Positions 19,064 through 27,359 of a stretch of 64,000 nucleotides of DNA are shown in pieces (the stretch's first letter is position 1; every line of letters starts with the position of its first letter). Below the pieces are notes generated by a model. That model worked only from the letters and a program-made list of their open reading frames with translations. It was not told the origin of the DNA and ran no database searches. This DNA comes from JBBQNR01 sp963774075. GTDB lineage: Bacteria; Actinomycetota; Thermoleophilia; Solirubrobacterales; JBBDJG01. The stretch lies in assembly GCA_963774075.1 (NCBI GenBank), contig CAVZDP010000005.1, forward strand, positions 124,001 to 188,000, in the 5' to 3' direction. The translations under genes and the position numbers were made by a program.

Positions 19064-19258
19064 GGGAGCTCGCCTCAAGGCGAGCTCACTGGACTGTAGG
19101 TGTCCGCCGAAGGCGGCTCGATATTCAGGGGAGCTCGCCTCAAGGCGAGCTCACTGGACTGTAGGTGTCCGCCGGAGGCGGCTCGATATTCAGGGGAGCT
19201 CGCCTCAAGGCGAGCTCACTGGACTGTAGGTGTCCGGCGAAGCCGGCTCGATACTCCT
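19064..19258. repeat. Three tandem copies of a 65-bp double-hairpin repeat
   Basis: Units begin at 19064, 19129 and 19194. Each has two stems: GAGCTCGCC-tcaa-GGCGAGCTC, then CCGCC-gaa-GGCGG; between them lies CACTGGACTGTAGGTGT. In copy three the second stem is CCGGC-gaa-GCCGG, changed on both sides so that pairing is kept; copy two changes only the loop. It lies between two convergent genes and may terminate both. Confidence 0.85.
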
Positions 19259-19616
19259 ACACCCTGTAGCGCCGGGACTCGACCCAGACGTAGTAGAGCG
19301 CTCCTCCGGACGCCGCGAGCAGCGCGAACCAGGCGAGCGTGCCCGCGCCGGTCTCCCACAGCCGCGGCGTTGCCACCATCGTCATGAAGGCGAGTGCCAC
19401 GGCTCCGTACAGCAGAGCCCGGTGCGCGGTGGCGAGGCTCCAGATCGTGAACTTGTTCTCCATATAGAGGCGCTGGGCGAACCAGGCCATGACCGCGAGG
19501 AAGGCGAGCGAGATCACGGCGAGGACGGTCTCGGCCGCCCGGCCGCCGCCCGGGAGCACGACGACGGCGAGCGCGACGAGCGCTATCAAGGCCACGTTTC
19601 GAGCGGCGGCTGGCAT
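19257..19616 (-). CDS. Small four-helix membrane protein of unknown function
   Basis: A 119-residue protein with four predicted transmembrane helices (about 5-25, 28-48, 62-84 and 92-110). There are charged loops between them (RLYMENKFTIWSLATAHRA) and a basic C-terminus (ESRRYRV). No catalytic motif is recognisable. Its TAG stop touches the last base pairs of the 65-bp repeat array. It stands alone on its strand between two repeat elements. It is probably a real gene, since the hydrophobic pattern is regular and the length is compact. Confidence 0.6.
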   Translation of the reverse strand: MPAAARNVALIALVALAVVVLPGGGRAAETVLAVISLAFLAVMAWFAQRLYMENKFTIWSLATAHRALLYGAVALAFMTMVATPRLWETGAGTLAWFALLAASGGALYYVWVESRRYRV

Positions 19617-19635
19617 GAGACGGATTCTAGTGGTG

Positions 19636-19842
19636 CTTCTCGGAACGTTCGCCTGGAAACGGCGAGGCTCCGGGGCCGCCGGGCAAGGAGAACATCGAGG
19701 CAGCTGCGCTGCCGCACAGCCCGAGAGCCGGCAAAGCCGTCTCCACCATCAATGGCCCGCGTACTCGGTGAGTACGTGGGCGACCGAGGACGCCGCATGT
19801 CGGTTCCGGAGGCCGCGGTTTCCGGCGAAACATTTCGGGAAG
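19636..19842. repeat. 207-bp MITE-like element with long imperfect terminal inverted repeats
   Basis: The left arm 19636-19673 and right arm 19806-19842 are inverted copies over about 37 bp with a handful of mismatches. Shared blocks are CTTC, TCGCC, GGAAAC and CTCCGG. The 130 bp between them encodes nothing convincing. It fills the gap between two minus-strand membrane-protein genes. It is unrelated in sequence to the other repeat families in the window. Confidence 0.7.
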
Positions 19843-19861
19843 GGTCACTGGGCGGCGAAGG

Positions 19862-20101
19862 CTACTTCGAGATCATCACGACGATCCCGAAAACCAGCGC
19901 CGCCAAGGAGACGGCGATGCCCACGAACGCCATCAGCCCGTAAGCGGCCGCCTCGAGCGGCCGAGAGTCGTGCCGCATTTCGCCGAAACGCGTGGCGCCG
20001 ACGATGGAGAGCGAGAAGGCGACCGTCACTCCCGTGACGGCCACGAACGACGCCAGGACGACCTCGAAGAGCGCCTTGGTGTCGACGATCGTCGCCAGCA
20101 A
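19862..20101 (-). CDS. Small two-helix membrane protein downstream of the phosphate permease
   Basis: A 79-residue protein with two hydrophobic helices (about 10-35 and 50-77) separated by ATRFGEMRHDSRPLEAAAYG. It starts eight bases after the PiT permease stop on the same strand, so it is most likely the third gene of the DUF47-PiT operon. Small membrane proteins after PiT genes are seen in actinobacteria, but their role is unknown; an accessory role in transport is inferred from position only. Confidence 0.55.
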   Translation of the reverse strand: MLATIVDTKALFEVVLASFVAVTGVTVAFSLSIVGATRFGEMRHDSRPLEAAAYGLMAFVGIAVSLAALVFGIVVMISK

Positions 20102-20108
20102 GATGGGC

Positions 20109-21224
20109 TCACTCCCCCGCTACCAGCACGGGCGGGGACGGAGCGACGGTTCGCAGCCGACGCCCGAAGGCGGCGACGATCACTCCGATCACCAGCAGGG
20201 ACACCACGACCGGGCCGACCGCACCGGTGCCGAAGATGCGCGTGAGGCCGTAGGCCGCAGCGCCGATCGCGCCGGCTGCCGGCAGGGTCAGGATCCACGC
20301 GGTGACGATGTTGCCGGCCACCCCCCAGCGAACCGCGGACACGCGCTTCGCGGCCCCTGCCCCCATCACGGCTCCCGAGATCGTGTGCGTGGTCGAGAGC
20401 GGGAAGCCGAAGTGCGAGGACGCCAGGATCACCGCCGCCCCCGAGCTCTGCGCCGAGAAGCCCTGTGCCGTGTCCATCTTGATGATGCGCGTGCCGAGCG
20501 TGCGGATGATGCGCCAGCCGCCAGCGTAGGTGCCGAGCGAGATGGCTGTCGCGGCCGAGACGACGACCCAGGTCGGGACGTGGAAGTCGTCGGCCGCGAT
20601 GTTCCCGTGCGCTATCAGGGCCAGCGTGATGATTCCCATCGTCTTCTGGGCGTCGTTCGTGCCGTGGGAAAGGGCGAGCATGCCGCTCGAGAAGACCTGT
20701 CCGAGGCGATATCCCCGGTTCACAGCCCCTGGTCGCAGGTGGCCGGCGATCCGGTAGGCGAGCACGATCGCGATCCCGGCGACGACGAAGGCGAGCGTCG
20801 GCGCCACGAGGGCGGGCACCATCACCTTGGAGAGCAGGCCCTCACCGTTGATGGCGGCTGTCCCCTCTGCTACGAACGCCGCTCCGACGACGCCACCGAT
20901 CAGCGCGTGAGACGAGCTCGACGGTAGCCCGAAGTACCAGGTGATCAGGTTCCATGCGATGGCGCCTATCAGGCCTCCGAACACGATCGTGGGAGTGATC
21001 AGGTCCGCCTGCACTATTCCCGTGGCCACGGTCGCCGCAACCTCGAGCGAGATGAAGGCGCCTACGAAGTTCAGCAGTGCCGCCATCGTCACCGCGAGCC
21101 GCGGCGGCAGCGCGCGCGTCGAGATCGAGGTCGCCACGACGTTTGCGGTGTCGTGGAAGCCGTTTGTGAAGTCGAACGCCAGCGCGGTGACTACGACTAT
21201 TACGAGGACGACGTCGCTTTCCAT
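20109..21224 (-). CDS. pit: PiT-family inorganic phosphate transporter
   Basis: A 371-residue permease with about ten transmembrane helices. It carries the duplicated PiT signatures ALAFDFTNGFHDTANVVATSI (about 14-34) and FSSGMLALSHGTNDAQKTMGI (about 180-200), plus PSSSSHALIGG and PLSTTHTISGAVMG. It imports metal-phosphate by proton symport, as the low-affinity partner of the Pst system encoded nearby. The DUF47 gene lies just upstream (20-bp gap), the usual PiT partner. Confidence 0.94.
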   Translation of the reverse strand: MESDVVLVIVVVTALAFDFTNGFHDTANVVATSISTRALPPRLAVTMAALLNFVGAFISLEVAATVATGIVQADLITPTIVFGGLIGAIAWNLITWYFGLPSSSSHALIGGVVGAAFVAEGTAAINGEGLLSKVMVPALVAPTLAFVVAGIAIVLAYRIAGHLRPGAVNRGYRLGQVFSSGMLALSHGTNDAQKTMGIITLALIAHGNIAADDFHVPTWVVVSAATAISLGTYAGGWRIIRTLGTRIIKMDTAQGFSAQSSGAAVILASSHFGFPLSTTHTISGAVMGAGAAKRVSAVRWGVAGNIVTAWILTLPAAGAIGAAAYGLTRIFGTGAVGPVVVSLLVIGVIVAAFGRRLRTVAPSPPVLVAGE

Positions 21225-21243
21225 GCCCTCACCGGCCCTGCGG

Positions 21244-21861
21244 TCATGCGTGCTTTACGACGATCCCCTCGAGGATGTTGGCGACCTTCTCGGTGGCGTC
21301 GATCGCGTGCTCGAGGCGCTCGAAGATGTCCTTCCAGCGGATCACCATCATCGGGTCGATCCCGTTCCTGAACAGCGACGCGAGCGCCTCGCGCGTGATC
21401 CTGTCGCCCTCGTTCTCGAGCCGGTTGACCTCGACGAAGTAGTGGTTGAGGTCTTTGAGCCCGCGCAGCCGCGTGAGCGCCTGCGCGATGTTGCGACAGC
21501 ATTCCTCCAGTACCGCGGTGAGCTGTAGAGCCTGCTCCATCGGGGCCTCGATGTTGTAGAGGCCCATGAAGTCGGCCGCCTCTTCGGTGAAGTCGACCAC
21601 GTCGTCGAGCCCGGATGCGAGCGCGAAGATGTCCTCGCGGTCGATGGGGGTCACCGACGTGCTGTTGAGGCGGTGGATGATGTCGTGGGTGATGCGGTCG
21701 CCGTCCTGCTCGCAGATGAGGATCTCGCGGCCGAGGCCACCGGCCTCGGGCCAGCTCTTCATCAGCTTCGAGAGCAGCTCTGCCGCGTGCAGGATGTTCG
21801 AGCCCGCCTCCTGGAAGAGGTTGAAGAACTCGCGGTCCTTTGGAACCAGGCTCAGTCGCAC
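21244..21861 (-). CDS. DUF47 family PhoU-like regulator of PiT transport
   Basis: A 205-residue all-helical protein of the DUF47/TIGR00153 family. Family-type motifs are REFFNLFQEAGSNILHAAELL, CEQDGDRITHDIIHRLNSTSVTPIDREDIFALASGLDDVVDFTEEAADF, then a repeated second half (VEVNRLENEGDRITREALASLF, DIFERLEHAIDATEKVANI). It resembles PhoU and is almost always paired with PiT permeases, as here. It probably modulates transport through its metal-binding acidic clusters. First gene of a three-gene operon. No PHO-box-like repeats were seen upstream. Confidence 0.9.
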   Translation of the reverse strand: MRLSLVPKDREFFNLFQEAGSNILHAAELLSKLMKSWPEAGGLGREILICEQDGDRITHDIIHRLNSTSVTPIDREDIFALASGLDDVVDFTEEAADFMGLYNIEAPMEQALQLTAVLEECCRNIAQALTRLRGLKDLNHYFVEVNRLENEGDRITREALASLFRNGIDPMMVIRWKDIFERLEHAIDATEKVANILEGIVVKHA

Positions 21862-21917
21862 GATCGGCGGCGGACGTCTGTAGGTCTGAACCCCAAGGGA
21901 CGGATTGCTCGCGGCCC

Positions 21918-22739
21918 TCAGGCTGGAGGCAAGCTAGCAGGGCGTTCGGTCGCCGACTCGTCGGCCGGCTGGCCCGCGGTCAGGTCCTGGGGATCGAACC
22001 GGTAGCCCACTCCGAAATGAGTGTGCAGGTAGCGCCAGCCGGGCGAGGCCCCCTCCAGCTTTCGGCGCAGCTTGCGCACGAAGACGTCCACCGAGCGATC
22101 ACCGTGCGCCATCGAGTATCCCCATACCCGCTCGTAGATTCGCTCGCGTTGAATGACGCGTCCGCTCTGGGAGGCCAGGAGCTGGAGCAGCTCGAGCTCG
22201 CGCCGGGTGAGCCCTACCGCACGGCCGCCGACGAACGCCTCGAACATGTCGGGTCTTATCTCGAGCTCGCCTGCGACGACGGGGTCCTGGGCGGTTGCCG
22301 CCACCGAGCCGGCGTTATGGCGTCTCACCGACGCCTCGACGCGGGCCAGCACCTCCTCCGGGTGGCACGGCTTGGTGATCCAGTCGTCGGCGCCCAGCCT
22401 CAGCCCTCGCACCCTTTGAGCGACGGAGGACGGACCCGTGCACACGATGACGACCTGCGTCGCCGACGCGCCGCAGAGCCGCCCGAGGTAGTCCCATGCT
22501 TCGTGGCCAAGGAGCGCCGGGTCGATAACGACCGCGTGCATCCGCATCGCGGCGAGCTCCTCGATCGGGGGTGGGGTTGACAACACCTCCGCCCGCCAGC
22601 CGACCGCGCCCAGGCGCTTCGCCAGCACCTGGTTGAACCCGCTGTCGGAGTCGACCACCGCCAGCCGGACAGCCGCGGGGGCGGCCACCGCGTTTTCGAG
22701 TGTGGAGACCTGGTCGAGGTGACCTCTGGCCAGTTCCAT
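21918..22739 (-). CDS. PhoB-like response regulator (OmpR family)
   Basis: A 273-residue two-domain regulator. The receiver domain has RLAVVDSDSG (acidic pocket), the phospho-acceptor Asp in HAVVIDPALLG, a Thr in VVIVCTG and Lys in ITKPCHPEE. The C-terminal winged helix carries VGLTRRELELLQLLASQSGRVIQRERIYERVWG and DRSVDVFVRKLRRKL...YLHTHFGVGYRF. It is divergent from pstS with only about 170 bp between, and so is the natural reader of the PHO-like repeats there. ATG 22739 is used; the open frame upstream of it extends into pstS antisense and is not coding. No cognate kinase is in the window. Confidence 0.88.
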   Translation of the reverse strand: MELARGHLDQVSTLENAVAAPAAVRLAVVDSDSGFNQVLAKRLGAVGWRAEVLSTPPPIEELAAMRMHAVVIDPALLGHEAWDYLGRLCGASATQVVIVCTGPSSVAQRVRGLRLGADDWITKPCHPEEVLARVEASVRRHNAGSVAATAQDPVVAGELEIRPDMFEAFVGGRAVGLTRRELELLQLLASQSGRVIQRERIYERVWGYSMAHGDRSVDVFVRKLRRKLEGASPGWRYLHTHFGVGYRFDPQDLTAGQPADESATERPASLPPA

Positions 22740-22799
22740 TACCGCCAGTGTAGGCGCCGATCGGTCGTCAGGCCAGCCTCGAGGACGAATTGGACGAAC

Positions 22800-22839
22800 G
22801 GTTACAGGATGTTCACAGCGTGGACACGCGCTCTTAACC
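22800..22839 (+). promoter_or_regulatory. Four-unit PHO-box-like direct repeat upstream of pstS
   Basis: GGTTAC (22800), GTTCAC (22811), GGACAC (22822) and CTTAAC (22833) are exactly 11 bp apart. PhoB/PhoP-type winged-helix dimers bind such 11-bp direct repeats. The array is 70 bp before the pstS start and also lies 60 bp upstream of the divergent regulator gene. Confidence 0.75.
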
Positions 22840-22908
22840 AGCGCCCGCCGGAACCGTTCCACCCTTGATTTCGACATGCAGGGGATACCCAACAGAAGGA
22901 GGGCGCGC

Positions 22909-23871
22909 GTGCGCTCACTCATATCTGGTCGTCTCTGGCTTCCGGCGCTCGCGGTCACGATCGCGGTCGCGCTGGTGGTCGCCGCCTGCGGCGGGGACGA
23001 CAACAGCAAGGACGGCGGCGGAAGCCTGTCGGGCACGGTCTCCGTGGACGGGTCAAGCACGGTAGGCCCGCTGACCGAGGTCGCCGCGGAGCTCTTCGCC
23101 GAGGAGAACCCTGACGTGAGAGCGACGGTCGGTATCGCTGGCACCGGCGGAGGCTTCGAGAAGTTCTGCGCCGGCGAAACGGACATCAACGACGCCTCGC
23201 GACAGATCGAGCCCGACGAGGAGAAGGCGTGCGCCAAAGAGGGTGTCCAGTACGAGGAGGTCCAGGTCGCCAACGACGGCATCGCGGTCGTGGTCAATCC
23301 CGACAACGACTGGGCCGAGTGCCTGACCACGGACGAGCTGAAGAAGATCTGGGACAAGGGCTCCAACGTCAACAACTGGAACCAGGTTCGCTCCGACTTC
23401 CCGGACGAGGAGATCAAGCTGTTCGGCGCCGGAACGGACTCGGGCACGTTCGACTACTACACCGAGCAGATCAATGGCGAGGAGGGCCGCACGCGGTCCG
23501 ACTACAGCCCCTCCGAAGACGACAACGTGACCGTCCAGGGAGTCTCGGGCGCCAAGGGAAACCTCGGCTACTTCGGGCTCTCGTACGCCAACGCCAACGA
23601 GGGCAAGGTGAAGACGGTCCAGGTAGACGCCGGTGACGGTTGCGTCACGCCGACGAACGAGACGGTGCAGGACGGCAGCTACAAGCCCCTGTCGCGGCCG
23701 CTCTTCATCTACCCCTCCCAGAAGGCGCTGAGCCGTCCTGAGGTGAAGGGGTTCGTGGAGTACTACGTCGACAACGCCGACACGATCGCCGAGCAGGCGC
23801 AGTTCGTGCCGATGACCGAGGAGCAGACCCAGAAGGCGAAGGACGCCGTGGGCACTCTCTCGGGAACGTGA
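22909..23871 (+). CDS. pstS: Phosphate ABC transporter substrate-binding lipoprotein
   Basis: A 320-residue periplasmic-type binding protein. The signal peptide ends in the lipobox VAAC (Cys27), followed by a short charged linker. VDGSSTVGPLTEVAAE is the phosphate-binding start of the PstS fold, and GAGTDSGTFDYYTEQI is the second ligand loop. GTG 22909 is chosen because a strong AGAAGGAGG site (22894-22902) sits six bases upstream; the in-frame ATG 22876 would precede that site. It begins a coupled operon, with its stop overlapping pstC, and carries four PHO-box-like repeats upstream. Confidence 0.95.
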   Translation: MRSLISGRLWLPALAVTIAVALVVAACGGDDNSKDGGGSLSGTVSVDGSSTVGPLTEVAAELFAEENPDVRATVGIAGTGGGFEKFCAGETDINDASRQIEPDEEKACAKEGVQYEEVQVANDGIAVVVNPDNDWAECLTTDELKKIWDKGSNVNNWNQVRSDFPDEEIKLFGAGTDSGTFDYYTEQINGEEGRTRSDYSPSEDDNVTVQGVSGAKGNLGYFGLSYANANEGKVKTVQVDAGDGCVTPTNETVQDGSYKPLSRPLFIYPSQKALSRPEVKGFVEYYVDNADTIAEQAQFVPMTEEQTQKAKDAVGTLSGT

Positions 23872-24848
23872 GACGGCGAGGACTCGTAGGAATGGAGGCG
23901 AGGAGCTCCACAGCCGGGAGTGCGGCAATTACAGCCGGCGCGCACAGAGCGCGCCGGCTGGTCGCCGGTCGCCCCCGTTACGGCGAGGCCGCTATCAAGG
24001 TTGCGCTCGCGCTCTGCGCCGGGGTCTCGGTCGCCACCACGATCGGGATCGTCGTGGCGCTGATCCAGCCGACGATCGAGTTCTTCCGCGAGGTGCCCGT
24101 GCTGGACTACCTGACCGGGACGAGTTGGGCGCCGCTCTTCAAGCCGCAGAGCTTCGGCGTTTTGCCGCTCGTGGTGGGCACGCTGGTGACGACGTTCTGG
24201 GCCTGCCTCGTGGCGCTGCCGCTCGGGCTCGGCGCCGCGGTCTTTCTCTCCGAGTACGCGCGCGAGCGCTCGCGGCGCTACCTGAAGCCGCTGCTCGAGG
24301 TGCTGGCGGGCATCCCGACCGTCGTCTACGGCTACTTCGCGCTCACGTTCGTGACGCCGCTGCTGCGCGACATAGGGCTGCCGGCGGAGATCTTCAACGC
24401 GCTCTCGGCGGGCCTGGTGATGGGCGTGATGATCCTGCCCACCGTCGCCTCGCTCTCGGACGACGCGATGACGGCGGTTCCGATGGCTCTGCGCGAGGGG
24501 GCCTACGGCCTGGGCGCGTCGAGGCTGCAGGTTTCGACTCGCGTGGTCGTCCCTGCGGCCCTTTCCGGGATCGCCGCCTCGTTCGTGTTGGCGATCTCGC
24601 GCGCGGTGGGCGAGACGATGATCGTCGCGATCGCCGCCGGGCAGCAGGCCCACATCACGTTCAACCCCCTGGAGGCGATCCAGACCATGACCGCCTACAT
24701 CGCCCAGGTTGCGATCGGGGACGTGGCGACCGGCAGCATCGAGTACAAGACGATCTTCGCGGTCGGCGCGACGCTGTTCCTGGCGACGCTGATCATGAAC
24801 ATGATCAGCATCCGACTCGTGCGCCGCTTCCGGGAGGTGTACGAGTGA
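23868..24848 (+). CDS. pstC: Phosphate ABC transporter permease PstC
   Basis: A 326-residue permease with six transmembrane helices. The family motifs are present: LGLGAAVFLSEYA, VLAGIPTVVYGYFAL, and the coupling-loop EAA region LREGAYGLGASRLQVSTRVVVPAALSGIAASFVLAISRAVGETM. With PstA it forms the channel for phosphate delivered by PstS. The GTG start overlaps the pstS stop by four bases; ATG 23892 is an alternative. Its TGA overlaps the pstA GTG. Confidence 0.94.
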   Translation: MRRRGLVGMEARSSTAGSAAITAGAHRARRLVAGRPRYGEAAIKVALALCAGVSVATTIGIVVALIQPTIEFFREVPVLDYLTGTSWAPLFKPQSFGVLPLVVGTLVTTFWACLVALPLGLGAAVFLSEYARERSRRYLKPLLEVLAGIPTVVYGYFALTFVTPLLRDIGLPAEIFNALSAGLVMGVMILPTVASLSDDAMTAVPMALREGAYGLGASRLQVSTRVVVPAALSGIAASFVLAISRAVGETMIVAIAAGQQAHITFNPLEAIQTMTAYIAQVAIGDVATGSIEYKTIFAVGATLFLATLIMNMISIRLVRRFREVYE

Positions 24849-25753
24849 AGCCGCCCGCCGACGTGGGCGCCGCCACGCTGGAACTCGGTCAGCGGCTGTC
24901 CTCGGGCTCGGCGAGCCAGCGCCGCAAGGGGCTGGCATTCCAGGCGCTGCTGCTGCTGAGTGTCGCCGTCGGCTTGACGACGCTCGTGGTCCTGCTCCTC
25001 GACGTGGCTGCCGATGGGTTGGCACAGCTCAACTGGGACTTCATCACCTCGTTCCCGTCGTCGATCCCAGCCAACGCCGGGATCCAGTCGCCGATCGTTG
25101 GCACGCTCTGCCTGATGGGATTGGTCGCGCTCTTCGCTCTTCCCGTGGGCGTGGGCGCAGCGATCTACCTCGAGGAGTACGCGGACAAGACTCGCTGGTA
25201 CAACCGCGCGATCGAGATCAACATCCAGAACCTCGCCGCGGTGCCCTCCATCGTGTACGGCATCCTCGGCCTGGCGTTCCTGGTGCGGGGCCTCTCGCTC
25301 GGGCGTGTGCTCCTGGCGGGTGCGCTCACGCTCACGCTGCTCGTGCTCCCCATCGTGATCATCGCCTCGCGCGAGGCGATCAGGTCCGTTCCCGCCACGA
25401 TCCGGGAGGGAGCGCTCGCACTCGGAGCCACGCGCTGGCAGACGGTCCGCCGCCAGGTACTGCCCGCCGCCCTGCCGGGGATCGCGACCGGCTCCATCCT
25501 CGCGCTCTCGCGGGCGATCGGCGAGACCGCGCCGCTCATCCTGCTGGGCGCGCTCACGTACGTGCCCTTCAATCCCGATGGGCTGATGAGCCCATTCACG
25601 GCGCTGCCGATCCAGATCTTCAACTGGGTAAGCCGCCCGCAGGACCAGTTCCACCTGCTTGCGGCGGGGGCGATCATCGTCCTGCTGGGGATGCTGTTGA
25701 CGATGAACGCTTTCGCTATCTGGCTCAGGAACCGATACCAGAGGAGGTGGTGA
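24845..25753 (+). CDS. pstA: Phosphate ABC transporter permease PstA
   Basis: A 302-residue permease paralogous to PstC. It has six helices with GVGAAIYLEEYADKTRW, NLAAVPSIVYGILGLAFLVRG, and IREGALALGATRWQTVRRQVLPAALPGIATGSILALSRAIGETAPL (coupling loop). GTG 24845 overlaps the pstC stop by four bases; the longer open frame upstream is a shadow inside pstC. pstB follows after seven bases. Confidence 0.94.
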   Translation: MKPPADVGAATLELGQRLSSGSASQRRKGLAFQALLLLSVAVGLTTLVVLLLDVAADGLAQLNWDFITSFPSSIPANAGIQSPIVGTLCLMGLVALFALPVGVGAAIYLEEYADKTRWYNRAIEINIQNLAAVPSIVYGILGLAFLVRGLSLGRVLLAGALTLTLLVLPIVIIASREAIRSVPATIREGALALGATRWQTVRRQVLPAALPGIATGSILALSRAIGETAPLILLGALTYVPFNPDGLMSPFTALPIQIFNWVSRPQDQFHLLAAGAIIVLLGMLLTMNAFAIWLRNRYQRRW

Positions 25754-25760
25754 GGCCACC

Positions 25761-26672
25761 ATGCAAGAACCGGTAACGGAGAGGACGAAGATGGAGCAGG
25801 TACCGTTGGATCGGGTGAACGGCCAGCAGCGAGAAGTGGGGCCGGTGACGCCGCCCGAGGTGGCAGCGAATGACAAGTCGCTCGGGGCGCCAACAGCCGC
25901 CGAGGCGATCTTCGAGGTCCACGGACTCACGGTCAAGTACGGCGCGGCGCCGGCGATCGAGGACATCAGCTTCGACATCGGCCGCAAGCGCATCACCGCT
26001 TTGATCGGCCCTTCGGGGTGCGGCAAGAGCACGATGATCCGCTGCTTCAATCGCATGAACGACCTCATCTCGAGCGCTCACGTCGAGGGCTCGATCCTCT
26101 ACCACGGGCAGGACCTGTACGCCGCGGACGTGGATCCGGTCGAGGTCAGGAAGCTGATCGGGATGGTGTTCCAGAAGCCCAACCCATTCCCGAAGTCGAT
26201 CTACGACAACATCGCCTTCGGCCCGCGCGTGATCGGGATGGACGGCAGCATGGATGGGATCGTCGAGCGCGCGCTGCGCAGGGCCGCACTCTGGGACGAA
26301 GTTCGGGACCGGCTCAAGGACAACGCGTACGCCCTTTCGGGCGGCCAGCAGCAGCGCCTCTGCATCGCGCGTTGCCTCGCCGTCGAGCCCGATGTGATCC
26401 TGATGGACGAGCCGTGCTCGGCACTCGACCCGATCGCGACCGGGCGCATCGAGGACCTGATGCTGGAGCTGAAGGACGAGTACTCGATCGTGATCGTGAC
26501 TCACAACATGCAGCAGGCGGCGCGTGTCTCGGACATGACGGCGGTGCTGATGCCGGATGTGCGGGGGGAGCGGGCCGTTGGCCGGATCGTCGAATACGCC
26601 GAGACCGAGAAGATCTTCACGAACCCCGACAGTAAGCGCACGGAGGACTACGTGACCGGAAGGGTCGGCTAG
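25761..26672 (+). CDS. pstB: Phosphate ABC transporter ATP-binding protein PstB
   Basis: A 303-residue ATPase. Walker A GPSGCGKST is at 83-91, the Q-loop is in MVFQKPNPFPKSIYDNIAFG, the signature is SGGQQQRLCIARCLA, Walker B is VILMDEPCSALDP and the switch is VTHNMQQA. About 48 residues precede the ABC fold, a longer and low-complexity N-terminus than in E. coli PstB; a start at ATG 25791 would shorten it. It energises the PstCA channel. A GAGGAGG lies 13 bases upstream. Its stop abuts phoU directly. Confidence 0.95.
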   Translation: MQEPVTERTKMEQVPLDRVNGQQREVGPVTPPEVAANDKSLGAPTAAEAIFEVHGLTVKYGAAPAIEDISFDIGRKRITALIGPSGCGKSTMIRCFNRMNDLISSAHVEGSILYHGQDLYAADVDPVEVRKLIGMVFQKPNPFPKSIYDNIAFGPRVIGMDGSMDGIVERALRRAALWDEVRDRLKDNAYALSGGQQQRLCIARCLAVEPDVILMDEPCSALDPIATGRIEDLMLELKDEYSIVIVTHNMQQAARVSDMTAVLMPDVRGERAVGRIVEYAETEKIFTNPDSKRTEDYVTGRVG

Positions 26673-27359
26673 GTGAGCGCGGTCAGAGTCGAGTTCCACG
26701 AGCAGCTGCGAGAGCTCGAACAGGACGTCCTGAATACCGTGGACCTGGCGGCGTCCGCCCTCGACCAGGCGGTCGAGGCCGTCACCACGGGAGACGCGGA
26801 GCTCGCTCGAATGGTGATCGACGGCGACGACCGTATCGACGGGCGCTACCTGGACTGTCACCAAGGGATCCTCAGCCTGCTGGCGCGCCAGGCGCCCGTG
26901 GCGAGCGATCTGCGCCTCGTCGCGGCGCTCCTGCACACCATCGTCCACATCGAGCGGGTCGGCGACCTGGCCGTGAACATCTCGAAGCTCGTCTTCTTCA
27001 TGGGCGAGAGCCCTCCCGGCGCAGAAGGGATCCTTGCCAGGATCGAGAGCGCGGCCTTGCAGGCGCGCGACCAGCTCAAGCAGGCGCAGACCGCCTTCCG
27101 CGACCGCAACCTCGCGCTCGCCGAGGACCTCGTGCGCCAGGACGACGTCATCGACCTTGCCAACCGCGAGATCTTCAACGCCGCGATCGAGATCGGCACG
27201 AGCGATGCCGAGACCCGCGAATGGGCGGCGCACATGATGCTGATCGCGCGCTACATCGAGCGCATCGGGGACCACACCGTGGACATAGGCGAGCAAATCG
27301 CGTTCGTGATCAGCGGCGAGTTCCGCGAGTTCACGGACGCGTCCCGCTCCGATGGCTGA
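26673..27359 (+). CDS. phoU: PhoU phosphate-signalling regulator
   Basis: A 228-residue protein with two PhoU three-helix bundles. The first is VEFHEQLRELEQDVLNTVDLAASALDQAVEAV and DDRIDGRYLDCHQGILSLLARQAPVASDLRLVAALLHTIVHIERVGDLAVNI. The second repeats this with EDLVRQDDVIDLANREIFNAAIE and MMLIARYIERIGDHTVDIGEQIAFV. PhoU links Pst transport status to the Pho kinase/regulator. The GTG start follows the pstB stop without a gap, and the end overlaps the orphan winged-helix gene by eight bases. Confidence 0.93.
   Translation: MSAVRVEFHEQLRELEQDVLNTVDLAASALDQAVEAVTTGDAELARMVIDGDDRIDGRYLDCHQGILSLLARQAPVASDLRLVAALLHTIVHIERVGDLAVNISKLVFFMGESPPGAEGILARIESAALQARDQLKQAQTAFRDRNLALAEDLVRQDDVIDLANREIFNAAIEIGTSDAETREWAAHMMLIARYIERIGDHTVDIGEQIAFVISGEFREFTDASRSDG

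Noticed and set aside
19064..19258. 65-bp repeats as a CRISPR array or small tandem genes
   Set aside because: Whole units, including the parts that would be spacers, are repeated; frames across them lack start signals and similarity.
22740..23447. N-terminal extension of the PhoB-like regulator
   Set aside because: It runs antisense through pstS and its promoter; ATG 22739 gives a complete receiver domain.
24125..25753. A 542-codon protein including pstA
   Set aside because: Its first 240 codons are a shadow within pstC; only the part from GTG 24845 is PstA.
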